Shown here: positions 46,440-58,794 of the stretch, one piece after another | Layout of the letters: each line of letters opens with the position of its first letter | Numbering within the stretch: position 1 is the first letter of the stretch | Source: Symbiodinium sp. CCMP2592 | Lineage: Eukaryota > Sar > Dinophyceae > Suessiales > Symbiodiniaceae | Direction: 5' to 3' | DNA length: 64,000 nucleotides | Assembly (NCBI GenBank): GCA_905221615.1 | Contig: CAJNDT010004879.1 | Location: 372,001 to 436,000, forward strand | Made by a program: the position numbers and the translations under genes | The notes under the pieces: generated by a model | Told to the model about the DNA's origin: nothing | Seen by the model: only the letters and a program-made list of their open reading frames with translations | The model's database searches: none

Positions 46440-47150
46440 AGGGGGAAGAAATTGCCAAACGACAGGTGGTCGGATAGTACGAAAAGGATTAAATACCGTG
46501 CAAAGCGCAGGTGCTGCCAAGACGGTTTAAGCACTCCTTGTTGCTAAACCTGAAGCGCGACATCTTCTAAACATGAAAAGCAAAGGTGCCAGCTGCATGT
46601 GAGAGGGGCTCGCCAACACCCTTAAAGCCCAGACCTCGGCGTAGGAGGCTTTGCTTTTGAAGTGGTGTGTGGTGTTCGAGAGGCTGCCTGTAGGTCATCA
46701 TGCCCATGCCATCCCCCCACCCCTCCCGGAAGCAACAACGGTGCTAAAGAACGGTGGTTAGCAATAGACTACGACATGACCACAGTACTTTACATACCGA
46801 ATAAAAAACCAGCTTCCCCCCAACCAATGTCGAGTTTTCGCCGAAAGCCCTCGCAAAGCCCAATGTCGACTTTGCAAAGTCCAGAGGTACGTTTGGTGAC
46901 TATATAAGATTGTCCGACATCAGGAAAGTACGGTAAATACCGAGCAAAACGGCTCTTCTGGAGAGGTTGTTCGGGGTGTCTGCCAAACAATGTCATCATC
47001 CCCCTCCCCCCACCGACCCCCACCCCCCCAAGAGCAAGTCCAGAATCGGAAGCTGGAGTTTGCCAAAACCGCCGCTGAATTTTGAAGCTTCATAAGATGT
47101 TCCTACATGCCGAAAGTGCTGTAAATACCGAGTAAAACGGATGTGTGTTA
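46440..47150. repeat. Diverged repeats sharing GTAAATACCGAGYAAAACGG
   Basis: The motif occurs at about 46932 and 47119, 186 bp apart, each preceded by GACATCAGGAAAGTAC or CATGCCGAAAGTGC. A degraded relative (TTAAATACCGTGCAAAGCGC) lies near 46489, and ACATACCGAATAAAAAACC near 46791. C-rich stretches (CCCCCACCC) separate copies. This looks like remnants of a tandem or mobile repeat family; no terminal repeats are seen. Confidence 0.6.
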
Positions 47151-47194
47151 CAAGAGTATGGTCGGAGGGGTGGTTGGTAGGGGGGGCGCCTACT

Positions 47195-47355
47195 ACCACC
47201 ATTACACCTACCACTGCCACTACCACTACCAACTCTATCCACTCTACCACGACGACAACGACGACGACAACAACAACAACAGTTACTCCTATGAAGTCTA
47301 CTGCTATCACTACTGCTACTACGTACTACTGCTACTGCCGCTACTGCTGCTGCAT
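47195..47355. repeat. ACC/ACG/TAC trinucleotide array
   Basis: Mixed CACTACCAC, ACGACGAC, ACAACAAC and TACTGCTAC units over about 160 bp. Confidence 0.9.
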
Positions 47356-47480
47356 AGGGGTTTGCACCGAGAAAGAGAGCCGCGCGCGTCTCAGCCCTGT
47401 ACCCCGAGCTTTCGCGGACCCCCTCTGAAGTTCGTTGCATTGCTAACCGCACACCAGTCCCAGTACTTTGCAACTCGTGT

Positions 47481-47762
47481 TTGAGTCAAGCCTGGCAACT
47501 CGCAGTCAGACTTGTCCCGGCCAGCCCGATGCCAACTCTAATCTGCTGGCCTGCATGTGGCCATATCAATGTGGCAGACGGTGAAGGGAGCGCAAATTTT
47601 CTGACGGAGGCGGACAAGGCGCCACTGACCTGGCAGAGCTTCGGGCGAGAGCGGAGGCAGCTCGAGCGACTACAAGCGGAGGCTGGGCCGGCCGGGGGAG
47701 TCTTGTCACATCCCGATGATGTGAACCGGATACTGTATGCGTGCCCCAGTCAGATGTCCTGA
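47481..47762 (+). CDS. Open frame of 93 codons, unassigned
   Basis: The frame reads GHINVADGEGSANFLTEADK, APLTWQSFGRERRQLERLQ, then GGVLSHPDDVNRILYACPS. Composition is protein-like. A candidate continuation in another frame starts at 47772 (SEKVPKLRKAHLQSRFT). No family is recognised. Confidence 0.35.
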   Translation: MSQAWQLAVRLVPASPMPTLICWPACGHINVADGEGSANFLTEADKAPLTWQSFGRERRQLERLQAEAGPAGGVLSHPDDVNRILYACPSQMS

Positions 47763-49315
47763 TGTATCCGAAAAAGTTCCGAAACTGCGCAAAGCGCATT
47801 TGCAATCAAGGTTTACTCGTACGTTTGGCTCTTCGAGATTTCATGCCATTGCTTGGAAACCCAAGGAGGCTTCGCATTTTTGGATTGATCCTGCCTTTGT
47901 GCTCCTCGAAGCTGCTGTACTGTATTTGTTGACCGGCCGTGGTTGCTGTTGCAGTATTCCTGGCTTGTTGAGCTTCGTGTTACGCTTCCGGCACCCGGCT
48001 GCAAGTTCCACGGCTGTGTTGCGTTGGCTTCTTGACTTGCTTGACTGGCCTGAGGCATGTCTGCATACCGTCGGCGGATCAGCAGTCAGCAGAGCCTTCT
48101 TGGAAGCCTCGAAGGAATCGTTCCCGACGAGGCCATGGGCTTTGGTGATCACGAGGATCTCATACTGTAGCGGTAACTGCATAGCAAGATCTTGCATCGC
48201 AGAAGTCCCCTTTGGAGATCAAGGGCGGCAGGGCCGGGACCGTGACCGAGGATTTCGCATGTTGAAACATTTCGCACTTGAAGTCTGCAGTGTTCGCTTA
48301 ATCAGAAGTGTTGGCAGAAGTGGGTGGGTCGGCACCACGTAGCTGCCGGCCAGATTCGCTGCTGATATTGCGGCCGAGTTGCTGCACGGTTGTTGCTCTT
48401 GCTCACGTGTCAATGTTGGACTGAGTATCAGCATTCAACCAGCTCGTCTCGCATGCATTGCCATGCGAGGATCACCTTGAAGCCATTCCCCACCGCAAAA
48501 CGAAGGTCGTTGTCCGTTGTTTGCAGCCGTGTTGCAGATGAGAGCGTGAGCGAAAAAACAAGACAATATAGTGCAAGATACATGCATAGGCCAGGAATGT
48601 GTCGGCTGGGACAAAATGCGACCGGAAGCATGAAGGCTTAAGTTTGCTCGCCACTATTCTGCCCCCTAAATGAATTGCTGAGCCTTCAGTCTTCAGTCAT
48701 ATAATCCATCGTGAGCAAGCTCCTTTGAAGATCAAGTAGTTTTCAACCAGCAGCTTATACAGCTCGTTGCTGCAAGGTGCGGAGGTTAGGTTTCCAAGAA
48801 AGGGCGGCGAAGCGAGTAAGCAGAAGATGCCCCACGCAGCCGCAGCAGAACTGTGTTGAGGGAAAACGCACAAATCCCTGCAGCTTGGTTGGGCTTGAGC
48901 AGCTAGCTCTGTCGGCATTTCGAAGTGCTGCGAAACGAAAACAGAAGCCTACGAAAGAGACCTGCTCCCGTATGAGCTATCTCTATCTCACTACAAGCAT
49001 GTCCGGTTCAGCATTTTGTACCAGCCAGTGTGCCAGAATGAATGCATTGAAAGTGGTCACGAGAAGTATCCACAGGACAACCGTACGGCGTGCCTTACTA
49101 CCACTCCAAGTTTAAGACCGGTCAGGTTCGATCTGCTATGGGAAAGGATAAGTCCAATCTCAACAGTATCGAGAACCCCCCCCTTGGCAATTAGAGTTTT
49201 CGTTCGACCTCAGTTTAGATTTGTTGGTTCGTGAGGGCTCACACATCGACTGGGATCTGCGCTCCGAGGAGAAGGCTCGAACATTTCGCGATGCATCACC
49301 TTCTTGAAAGTTCTT
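47763..49315. other. Interval without a supported gene, upstream of the channel
   Basis: An open frame at 47737-48342 has no motif. GSHIDWDLRSEEKARTFRDA at about 49236-49295 is protein-like and could be an N-terminal exon of the channel. Confidence 0.35.
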
Positions 49316-49321
49316 TTCCAG

Positions 49322-52300
49322 CGACTTCAGAAGCCAATGAGACAGCAGCTGTACATGCAGGCACTGGAGAAGTTGCCTTGGACCAGGGGGCGAGCTTTCA
49401 GTTTCATCGTCTCCAGCATCATCTTTCTGAATACGGTTCCTAGGCATGGAGTTACAGTTTGCGTTGCGAGCGTTCGCTCCAGGCTTGGCAGTCCTTTCGT
49501 GACAACTGGGATGGAGTCAAAGCCAAGGTCTGGCTCGGGCTCGAGACGGAGACGCGAACTTGAAAGCTGTTGTAACGGTTTGCTTAGTATCGGTGAGTCT
49601 CCTGAGTTCCATGATCCAGCGAGAGCATCGGTGGCCACGCAGGATTATTACGACGAAAGGAACTATGTTGGGCAAGTCGACCCATGGAGGATAGTGCCGG
49701 CCTTGCATGCATGCATGCATGAAGCGGCACTAGCAAGCCCATGTCACACAAGCTGCACAAGTGTCCTGCCGCGGAGTCAGCTGGAAGTGCCCAGGTCAAT
49801 TACACCTTCGTTGGATTTTTCGTGATTGAGCTTGTCATCCGAATCTACTCTCGGACATGGTGGCCGTTCATTGCAGATAACTGGAACAAGTTTGAGTCTC
49901 GGCGGGGGGCAAATAACGAGCATGGGGAGTGCTCATGATGATGTGCGAAATTCGCGGAGACACTGTCGACAGGGCCATCGATGCACAGAAGTAGTCATGA
50001 ACACTCGAAAATCTGGCTCATAGCTAAGAACAGAAACGGGCTTGGAGGAATAGACCGTTCAACAGCCGAGAGCTGGAAATGTCCAGAGGCGAACATAATA
50101 TGCCAACGAGCCTGCTTGCGGCGAGATGTGTGTGCACTTTGGCGAGAGTCTAAGGACTTTGGCCTCGTGTTGCTTTCCATAGTGGACACATTCCTGCTGG
50201 AGCAGATCTCGGACAGTGCAGGTCGATCCGGCCGAGCTTACTGACTTGGTGCATCTGCAAGACAACTTCTATCTAGGATCGCAAGACTGATCGAAGTCGT
50301 CGGGAGTCGGAGTTGGTTGAGAAGCTTGCGATCCCAAACCTGCCAGGATCTTTGAGCTCGCTGCGCGTTCTGCGCGTGCTGCGTGTAGCACGTGTTCTCA
50401 GACTGCTGCGCTTCTTTAAGCCTCTCTGGCTGCTGGTCATAGGCCGGAGCTTAGCGAAGGAAACCGGGGATCCTAAGGACTGCCACTCAGCCGTGAGTGT
50501 GAAGATCGCCAGAAACAGCAACCGTAGGCCGTAGGCATCGACAGGTGTCTGCTCGTTCCACAAGTTGCGGACATTGACATGGCATTTCAATTCAATGCAA
50601 CCAACCTATCGGCAGCTGGGGTCCGGAAAACATAGCAAAGATGGTAGTGTGCACTCGGCCGATCACGAGCTCCGACTCCCCTGAGGTGCCGTCGATGCGA
50701 TGCGCGCTTTGCTGTGGGCGTGGGTCGCTCTGCGCAATGCGAGCTGTTGCTGCTCGGGTACTGTTCTTTGCAAGGCCAACAAGGCTTCCTGCGGCATCAC
50801 CTGTCTCCTCGTGAGGTGTTGATCTCAATCCTCATCTACATCTTTGCCATCCTGCTGACCCGAACCGTGGGCTTCGCTCATCGGGGAGCCACTGAAGATG
50901 TCGACAAATATTTCGGAAATCTCCTGTACAGCGGCTTGGCAGAAATTGGCAGACTTGGCACATGCTGTCAGCTGATTCCAGCTTGAACTGCGGAGTAGCT
51001 TGGGATTGTGAGCACGCTCAGTGCTTCCAGGCTTGAGCATCATGTCGCCTCCGGGGTCAGAACGGTTTATCGACCGAAGTGCTGTCAGAAAGTGCCTGCG
51101 AAGCCGTCACTCCAAGATATATTCACAGACCGACATCTGTCTGTCATTGTTGATGCTTTCCGTCACTGTACCTCCAACATGCGCAAGTATCGACTGATTT
51201 CGGTTTTGGATACTGGTTGCGAGGCTGGGAGCGAGGTAGGATCCAGTGCTATTTCTGCCTGAGATAATGTCAGGTGTCAATCGTCGTGGGCCGTCGGTCT
51301 GTTTGTGCTTGGCCTTCCAATCTTGACCTTGACCCACCGGCGCTGGTGCCCACCGACGTGCACCTGCAACGCTTGTGGTTTGCACATTCTGCATAGGCTG
51401 ATGCAGGGCGGCTGTGGCTCCGTAAACATGATTCTTGTGTGGTGCAAAAACTGGGGTGCCAACATGGAAGATCACCGCCCACCTGGAACTTTGACACATG
51501 CTTCACGACGTCTGCGAACCTTCTGTTCAACTCCTGTCTTATTTCATTCCGTACTTTTCCAGGGGTCGGGGTTGGGTCCACAACCTTGCTCAAGAGGTAC
51601 TCGCATTTACAGGCACTCGTAGTGATAGGAGTTGCTAGGAGTTAGCTGAAAGTTACTCAGCTTCTGCCGCGTGGCTGATGCCCGCTTGCTGCGATACTGC
51701 ACTGAGGCTGTTTCACGCTCTTCCAGGCTGGTATTGCTCGCAGAGCTTGGCGTGTGCGCTTTGAGATCCGCAAAACTTTCCGTAGTACAAGACCAATCCT
51801 GACGAGCACAGTAAGAGGACGTTGACGTTGCCGATCCCTTCAAGTCTCTGGCATGTGATTGTGAAGGGGACGAGACTGTAGAAACAATTTAAGCAACTAA
51901 ACGACAGGAGAGCCTGTTTTTCTTTGGCATGTAATGGAAGAAAGATGCAATGCTGGAAGTGCAAACCTGTTGGACGCCTTGCTCACGGGCCGGACACCTG
52001 ACCTTTTGGTGGCAGGTGATGACCCTGGAAGGCTGGCCAGATGTCGCACGGGCAGCTACAGACGTCGAGCCCTGGGTTTGGTGTTTCGGCACACATACTA
52101 ATTAGTGGTTTCGAGAGTGAAGGCATCAGGATAGCCAAGTGGCCCGGTAATGCTACATTTCACTGCGTGCTGCATGTTAAGCGAAGATGCTGGAGCCAGA
52201 CTTGGTGGAGACAGTGGCTCACCTGTTTGCATTAGCTGGCACCATCTGCGTCTGGCGATACACAAATAGGCCAGCGGAGAACAGGATTCGTTTAGGGGCG

Positions 52301-55300
52301 CCGTGCAACACTCGCTTAAGATCGGCATGGCTAAAATATCCGGTGGAGTGTTGTCTTTCCTAAGGCTGGCCTTGAATGGAATTCGACAACCAAGATGCTT
52401 GCATCAGCTTGCAATACATCAGGATCGTCTTTGTTGCGTTCTTGCTCATCACGACGTTCTCAATCATGAACATGATTGTTTCTGCGCCAAGCTCAGCTGC
52501 CGTGTCTCCGTTCATCTGATCTTCCCAATGTCAGGAATGCAATTGCATCTGTGGTCTGTGCATGACCGGAAATGCCAATCAATGCCATGAGAGGTCATTG
52601 TTGATAGCACCCTGGAAGCTGCCTTGGACCAGAAGCTCCAAGCCATGCGTGACCAGGCGCATTGCCAGGACTGAGCCATGTACTATAACGTGTGCCAGAC
52701 ACGGACAGGAATACCAGACCACGATGGCTGCCGTGAAGGTTGACGAGGCTTAAAGCTGAACACGCAGAGCTTTCCGGAATGCGGACGGTTCGCCAGCATG
52801 TGTGGCAGCGCGATCATGCCGGCGACCGTACTTGTGGAAACAGTGCTGCACATGACGATGCACAGGTTTTTCGACGCGCTGACGGAAATGGGGACGGCCA
52901 CATCACGAAGGACTGCTTTTGCATTCCCAGGTCATCCCAGGTCTCATATCGGATGCAAGTCACTGCAAATGACAAAGTGAGACCAGTTTCCAGGAAGAGC
53001 TTATGCAAGCTCTTCTTAAGCCGGATGTGCGTCTCTACCTGCGGGAAGTTGGCATTGACATAACCAATGCGGAGTTCATTTTCGACGTGGCTGTTGCATT
53101 AATTCAGTTCAGTATGGTGCTTGAACGGGCGCGTCGAGGCTATCGAGCAGTGAAGTGTGCAGGTGGTAAGCGGCGTCGCTGCCAAAGCTTGGTCACCTGA
53201 AAATCCTGACCCCCGTTCTCGCTGGGCCAGACACTCCCGATACTGTAAGTTCTAAATGCACGCCGTGCTGGGTTGATAAGGCAGTCCATGTCGGACGCTG
53301 CACACATCCCAGGTCATTGATTACGATGGCTCTGGGGAGCTGGAGTACAAGGAGACCCTTTCAAAGTCAACGTGTTTGCAGTCACAGCAATACGGGCTTT
53401 GGCTCGCTGCTGGAGTAGAGCGGATGTTGCGAGGCTCGCAACGACGGGCAAGCTTTGCCAGCGCTTGTGCAGGAGTTTGCTCTGGGACTGGTCAAAGCAC
53501 GTGGTGAGGCCAAAGCCCAGGACCGGCCTCTGACTTGCCGCGGCGGCCGACCGGACCGTTCCACTGGAAGGTTGATTGTGCATGTATCTTCATTTTCGAA
53601 GCCAGAGCGGCGAACTAAAGCTTGATTTGAAGAAGAGTGACTACACATTGCTTCACAGCCGGGCCATACCTCAGAACTGTGCACAACCACGCCTTTAAAC
53701 TCTAAGCTCGTCCACTCTATGCTGGTACTGCGCACGAGGACGTGAACTCAACATGTTGCTGTCATTCCTTTTGAATCCTGAGACTTATGACCCTCCAGAA
53801 GGAAATGGCAGATTATTGACCAATGTTGACCAATTGCTCGTGATGACTTGCGGCTTGGGAGGGCTGGGCAACGTCGAATTTGAGATATGACTTGAAACTT
53901 CTCTGGCTTTCACCAGTGAGTCATCCCTTTTCTGCAAATCGTGATGTGAATTTCGGTGCTGTCGGCGGTGTTTGTTTTCAGTCTGCGGCAACAACTCAAT
54001 GGTACATGTCAAGGGCCTGCAGCACTCGCCGAGAACCATTCGGAAGGCAGTGCACTTCACATTTGTGGGATGGGCACCGTCTGAAACGGAGGTGTCCATG
54101 GGAGTGTCACACGTTGAAGTAGAAGTGCATTCTGTTTTGATTCTGTCTCGGCTTAACTGAACCAGTTCGATTCGGTTTCCAATAAATGCAGAGTCCGCTA
54201 GATACAAACTTAGTCGGTTCAATTGCCACTGCACAGTACTCCTAGGTTTCGGGCACTTGGGCTGGGAGGGGCGCCGGCCCCCCAAATCGTCGAGAATGGG
54301 TACAGGTAAGTTCATTATCAATAGCTGAACCAAGCGAGATCAGGCGCTCAGCAGAATCGAGTGTCGATTCGATTGGGGAGCCCAGTTACGAGTACGTTGT
54401 TCGCCGCTGTTTTGGCTGGGCATGCATGGCACAAGACTTCGTGACCTGTGGTGGAGTGCATAGTGTAGCGTTTCAATGTTTCAGCTCATATGAGCACCCT
54501 TAGATTGCAAGCTTCCCGCATTTTTGAATCGGGTGAAGCAGGTACTATCAGCAAAAACAGTTACAACCTCTCTTGCCAGCCGTCAGTATTGGTGACGGAG
54601 TCAGCCTTCGTCGCAACTAGTGTAGAACCCTAGAAGCGGTGCTTGTGCTTCTTGAGAGTCGAGATCAGTGGTAGGGCTTTCTGTGTCGCGGACTATTCCG
54701 AGAATCTTTTGTGCGAGGAAGTGTTGGCGCTGCAGTCTGGCCCTCAGCTCCAAAGAACAATGTAAGTCACCGCACGGCGCAGACATATGGACTTGTGATG
54801 GAATCAGTTGCCCCGTCAAGGTGTGACCTTTGGCGGCGGGAGCGCACTCTGCGAAAGGAGCTGCAGACAGTTTGCGGCTCACTTAGAACATCTTAGAACT
54901 GCGACAGTTGCTCGTGACTACTTTTGTGCATCTTTGTGCCAGGGTCTGCATTCTCAGGGCTGTAGCCTGCACTTGGAGTATGGCGAGTATGGTTGAAGTT
55001 GGCAAGGAAGGCGATTGCTATGAGTCAGAGAAAAACGGGGCTGATTGGCGGATTTGCTGATGATCAAGTCCTATTTCGGTGCTCTGTCCTACTTGTAGCT
55101 TGCATTCCACAGAGGCTTCTCCTGGGGTGTTGGAGGACGTTCTCTGCTGGTCCTTGGAATACTGCCAGAAGCCATCATGCCACCCAAGTTTGGAATTTAA
55201 CACTGCTTCTTTTGTTGCCGGCCCTCACGAGAGTTCGTGTGCAAGAGGAATCATCCCACCCAGCTGTCTTGCACGTACCTGGGTGTTGGGACATATTGTT

Positions 55301-55487
55301 CAGCATTCGTACTTCTCTGCTCCAGCTGATCGAGTTCGTTGCATCACAAGAAGGTGTCACAGTCGACTCGCGCATGCGCTCCATCGATGACGCCCTCGAG
55401 TCGTTGCGGAACGACTTGCAGGTGCCCGGAGCGGTTGAGTCGTTACCGAGTGCAGGTTCAAGAAAGTGCACTGCTCAAGTATTTTGA
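49322..55487 (+). CDS. Voltage-gated cation channel domain with two C-terminal EF-hands
   Basis: Exons: about 49322-49435 (S1, AFSFIVSSIIFLNT), 49795-49893 (S2, NYTFVGFFVIELVIRIY), 50155-50221 (S3, FGLVLLSIVDTFLLEQI), 50347-50442 (S4, SLRVLRVLRVARVLRLLRFF, with the regular Arg ladder), 50686-50723 (S4-S5 linker, AMRALLWAWV), 50816 to about 50930 (S5), about 52423-52483 (S6, VAFLLITTFSIMNMIVS), 52594-52658, 52748-52799, 52866-52910 plus 52994-53086 (first EF-hand DGNGDGHITKEE, across an intron), 53313-53351 plus 53473 onward (second EF-hand DYDGSGELEYKEF). A last exon, LLQLIEFVASQEGVTVDSRM with DDALESLRNDLQ, ends at TGA or nearby 55487. It is a plasma or internal membrane channel gated by voltage and tuned by Ca2+. 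The pore-loop exon and the S1-S2 loop were not found. Ion selectivity is therefore unknown. Introns are mixed GT, GC and GA. Confidence 0.88.
51483..51599 (-). CDS. Antisense exon nested in the channel gene
   Basis: On the minus strand a 39-codon exon reads YLLSKVVDPTPTPGKVRNEI and on to RFADVVKHVSKFQ, then a GT donor (CAG/GTGGGC). The acceptor is GCGAG before TAC. Its helical, charged pattern is far more protein-like than the plus strand. Upstream on the minus strand, 51610-51790 gives SASNTSLEERETASVQYRSK and downstream 51107-51260 gives ILAHVGGTVTESINNDRQMS ending at a stop; both could be further exons. It lies in the unresolved S5-S6 intron. No family is recognised. It could be a nested gene or an inverted fragment. 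Confidence 0.6.
53530..55320. other. 3' part of the channel locus, exons unresolved
   Basis: After the second EF-hand (GLVKARGEAKAQ) I could not follow the transcript until the helical terminal segment at about 55310-55486. No arrays or RNA genes are seen. Two or more short exons probably lie here. Confidence 0.4.
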
Positions 55488-55489
55488 CG

Positions 55490-57055
55490 TGTGGCGGTAG
55501 CCAGGTTGTGGATAATGCTCTGCGGATGAGGTCTCTTCAGCTTCAGTAGTGTCTAGTAAGTAGTAGTGTGACCGTGTAGAAGATGGTCAGACTGCAGATG
55601 GCATCAAGTGTGTCTGGCTGGCCGCCTGAAGCGAATCGATTGACACAGAGTTCAGGAAGGACATAGGATGTAGGCACCGACAAAGCAAGACATTTATGAA
55701 GACAACAGTAACAGTACTCGTCGAACCTTGCTTTCTGGCCATCTTCCCACAGGTTCCGTGCCAGTTAATTATGATGAAGTGGAAGCTCCCCAAAGGGGAT
55801 GCTTCTACACAGTCTTTGAACAGATGTAGGATGCCCATATGCTTTTCCGACTGATGCGTCTCATACACATCTCCTTGTAAACATAATCCACACACGGAAG
55901 ATGTTGATGTCAAAGCGATCTGGCAGTGATGCAGGCACAATGCCAGCTCCTGACGAGAGTTCTGTGTCACACCTAATTGGGGCCTTCATACCCCCCTCAT
56001 TCAACGCACAGGTCAACGAGGGAAAACCTCCGTGCTTCTGACTCTCTGCTCGACCAGATGTTTGGTACTGTAATGTACTGTACACTAAATGCCACCGTGT
56101 TCGCCGGACAGGAGCATCTCAAGACATGATGCAAAACCTTTATGGTTTTCGGGCGATTGGCATCTTTCAGAAAACTGAACCCGTGCCTCCGGAGCTTGTC
56201 TTGCAACCAGGGCGGAAACTGTTTGTGTGTTTTCGCCAGTGGACACCGGAGTCGGCTGCAAGCAAGTCGCATGCAAATGCGCACAGCGTCGAGGACCGTA
56301 TCTTGATCCTACCTGTCGTCTCCGACCTTTCAAGTCAGTTGGGGTCTGCTTTATTGACAGCCTCACCCTTAGTGGATTCTGTTCGAGGAAAACATTGATC
56401 CTGTCAATGTCGGCCATTCGAATTGAGTTATCCGATATCCCCAGTCAGCCAGTGCTGACAAAAAGGTTTCGGATCTCCCGGAAGTCTGCAGGCATGGAAG
56501 CTTAGTTTGTGCTGCTACACAGGGCATCTTGAAATTCGGGGTTCCTACTCCGCAGGCATTTGTGCAAGGTGAGGGTTTGGCTCCATATATTGGTGTGCGC
56601 AAGTGCGGACATTGGATATCATAATAGCCATGCTGAGCATGTCTTCACTCATCGACTGACACAGGGGACGATTGATCCGAGAGTGTTTATGCACATGCAA
56701 TTAATTATGATGCACGCTTCCCGAGATGCCGAGGCCTTTCTACATTTGGTCCTTCCACATGCTGCATGTTTTCCGATGATTCTGGCAGTGTCTGTCGTCT
56801 TGACTGCAGGCGAATGACCGCATGGTCGACCAGCTTTGCACTCGGCATAGGGTTTGGGATGTCTCTACACTTCTGCAGAGTTTCTGCACGATTTGCCACA
56901 GTGTGGCGCTGTGTCTCTCGCATTCTCTCGCTCTCGTCTTCTGGCCAGTCTTGCCAGGCTGGAACACTCTGGAACTCTTCGGTCGCCCGCCTGCCGGAAG
57001 CTTGGCCGGCTGACCTCCGATGACCTCCGCTTCCATGCATGGGCCCACGCTAGTT
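55490..57055. other. Interval without a supported gene
   Basis: Open frames at 56126-56398 and 56560-56817 have no motif. LKFGVPTPQAFVQGEGLAP near 56530-56585 is protein-like but isolated. Confidence 0.3.
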
Positions 57056-57059
57056 TGCA

Positions 57060-57290
57060 GCTATTACGATGATGACTATTACGACCACTGCGACAACTAC
57101 TGCTATACTGCCACTGCAACTGCCACTGCTACTGCTACTGCTGTTACTACTGCGACTACCACTGCCACTACCACCATCACCACAACTACAACATCAACAA
57201 CGACCACCAGTAAATACTCAACTGTCTCTACTGCTTCCACTACGACCACTATTACTACTGAGTCGCCAGACTCAGACTGCCGCCACACCG
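57060..57290. repeat. ACT/CTG/CCA trinucleotide array
   Basis: Mixed ACTACTG, CACTGCTACTG, CACCACCA and CAACAACGACC units over about 230 bp. Confidence 0.9.
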
Positions 57291-58350
57291 AGTAGAGCGA
57301 CTGTTCTACATAGGTGTCGTCAGGGTTAAAATTGACTCACTGTAAGCAGCAGTAAGGTTCTAGTGACTGTGGCCATTGAAATTGTTGGAATTCACAAAGC
57401 CCTTGTAGGAAGCTTCTCAGAAGCGCTGAGAAGCCACTGCAAAGCCCTGCCTTTGAGAAGTCCTTGGGAAGCCTTTCAAAAGCATCCCGGAGGGTCCATT
57501 GAAATCGGAAGGAAGCCTTTGCGAGGCCTGTAGTAAACTTCAAGGCATTGTGAACAAGAGTTTGATAGGCCATATAGGCCCGCGAAGGCCTCTTCATCAT
57601 TTGGGTTAAAAGCCTGCGAAGCCATAATATAACTGTGCCTCGCGAACGCTCCGCGGGGATGTTGCAAAAGATTAAGTTTAAGATGGGATTCCACCACTCG
57701 CTGTGGTGAGTGTGTGTGTGTGTGCTGCTTGGAAGTATTGTCTTCTTTTCTTCCAGGCCGCCGGTTGTTCATGGTCCTTCACATACAGAGTCATAAACCG
57801 CATATCTCCCCACCAACTGCAAGCAAAGGTTTGGCTTCGCGGGTATCTCCATAGAACATCAGTAATTTGTATGACGACCTTTCTGCGTCTGCACCCGCTG
57901 CCCGACTTTCGCACCTCCTCCAGCCCCAGTGCTTCCGCCACTCGCCTCCTGGTTTCCCGAGACTGGCTTCCACGGTTCCTGCTTTACCTCTTTTTTTCCC
58001 AACACCCCTGATGAAGTTGTTCATCCACGTGCCTTGGAGGACACGGTTTTCCCAGACACTACCCCGCAGCCTAAGCGCATCGCTACAGCTTTTTTTTGGG
58101 AGCATAGCAGAACGCGGCGATGCGACACGACATTGGAAAGCAGCATCAGATGACTCCTTCATCGCAGCCCATGCTGAGGCATCGCTGCTTTCCGCGCGGT
58201 AGACCGCGGCGATTTCTGGATTCGTCGAGGCCTTGCGCTCAGACCTCGATTCGCCATGTAAGAGGCATCAACGATCTCTTGGCAGTAACAGGGTAACTAG
58301 GCTTGAACGCGTACAAAACGCTGGGTCGACGTCAGGCGCGCATTGTTATC
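57291..58350. other. Interval without a supported gene
   Basis: 57350-57600 has repeated GGAAGC(C/T)TT and GCGAGGCC/GCGAAGGCC pieces (for example at 57408, 57468, 57512, 57580), suggesting an old short repeat. (GT)n lies at 57709-57723. Open frames in 57.7-58.2 kb lack motifs. Confidence 0.35.
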
Positions 58351-58357
58351 ATGATTA

Positions 58358-58361
58358 TGTT

Positions 58362-58395
<34 letters not shown>

Positions 58396-58409
58396 GGTAC
58401 TACTACTGG

Positions 58410-58471
<62 letters not shown>

Positions 58472-58620
58472 CTACTCCTACTCCTACTCCTACTCCTACT
58501 CCTACTCCTACTCCTACTCCTACTACTACTCCTACTACTAGTACTACTACTACTACTACTACTACTACTCCTGCTCCCACTGCTACAGCTACTGCTACTG
58601 CTACTGTACTGCTACTCTAG

Positions 58621-58662
<42 letters not shown>

Positions 58663-58735
58663 CACTACTACTACCACTACTACCACCAACACCACCACCG
58701 CTACCACCACCACTACCACCACTTCTACTTCCAAT
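58358..58735. repeat. (TAC)n and (TCCTAC)n array
   Basis: Long perfect (TAC)n, then a block of (TCCTAC)n at 58469-58523, then (TAC)n and (CCACTAC)n. All frames in this block are repeat translations. Confidence 0.97.
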
Positions 58736-58794
58736 GGCACCCATAGCCGTGGTCACGTCTTCATTGGCGGTGCTGTCTCAGCGCACATCACAAC

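Noticed and set aside
58332-58620. Trinucleotide frames as possible low-complexity proteins
   Set aside because: Perfect (TAC)n in all frames, no start context and no non-repeat coding flank.
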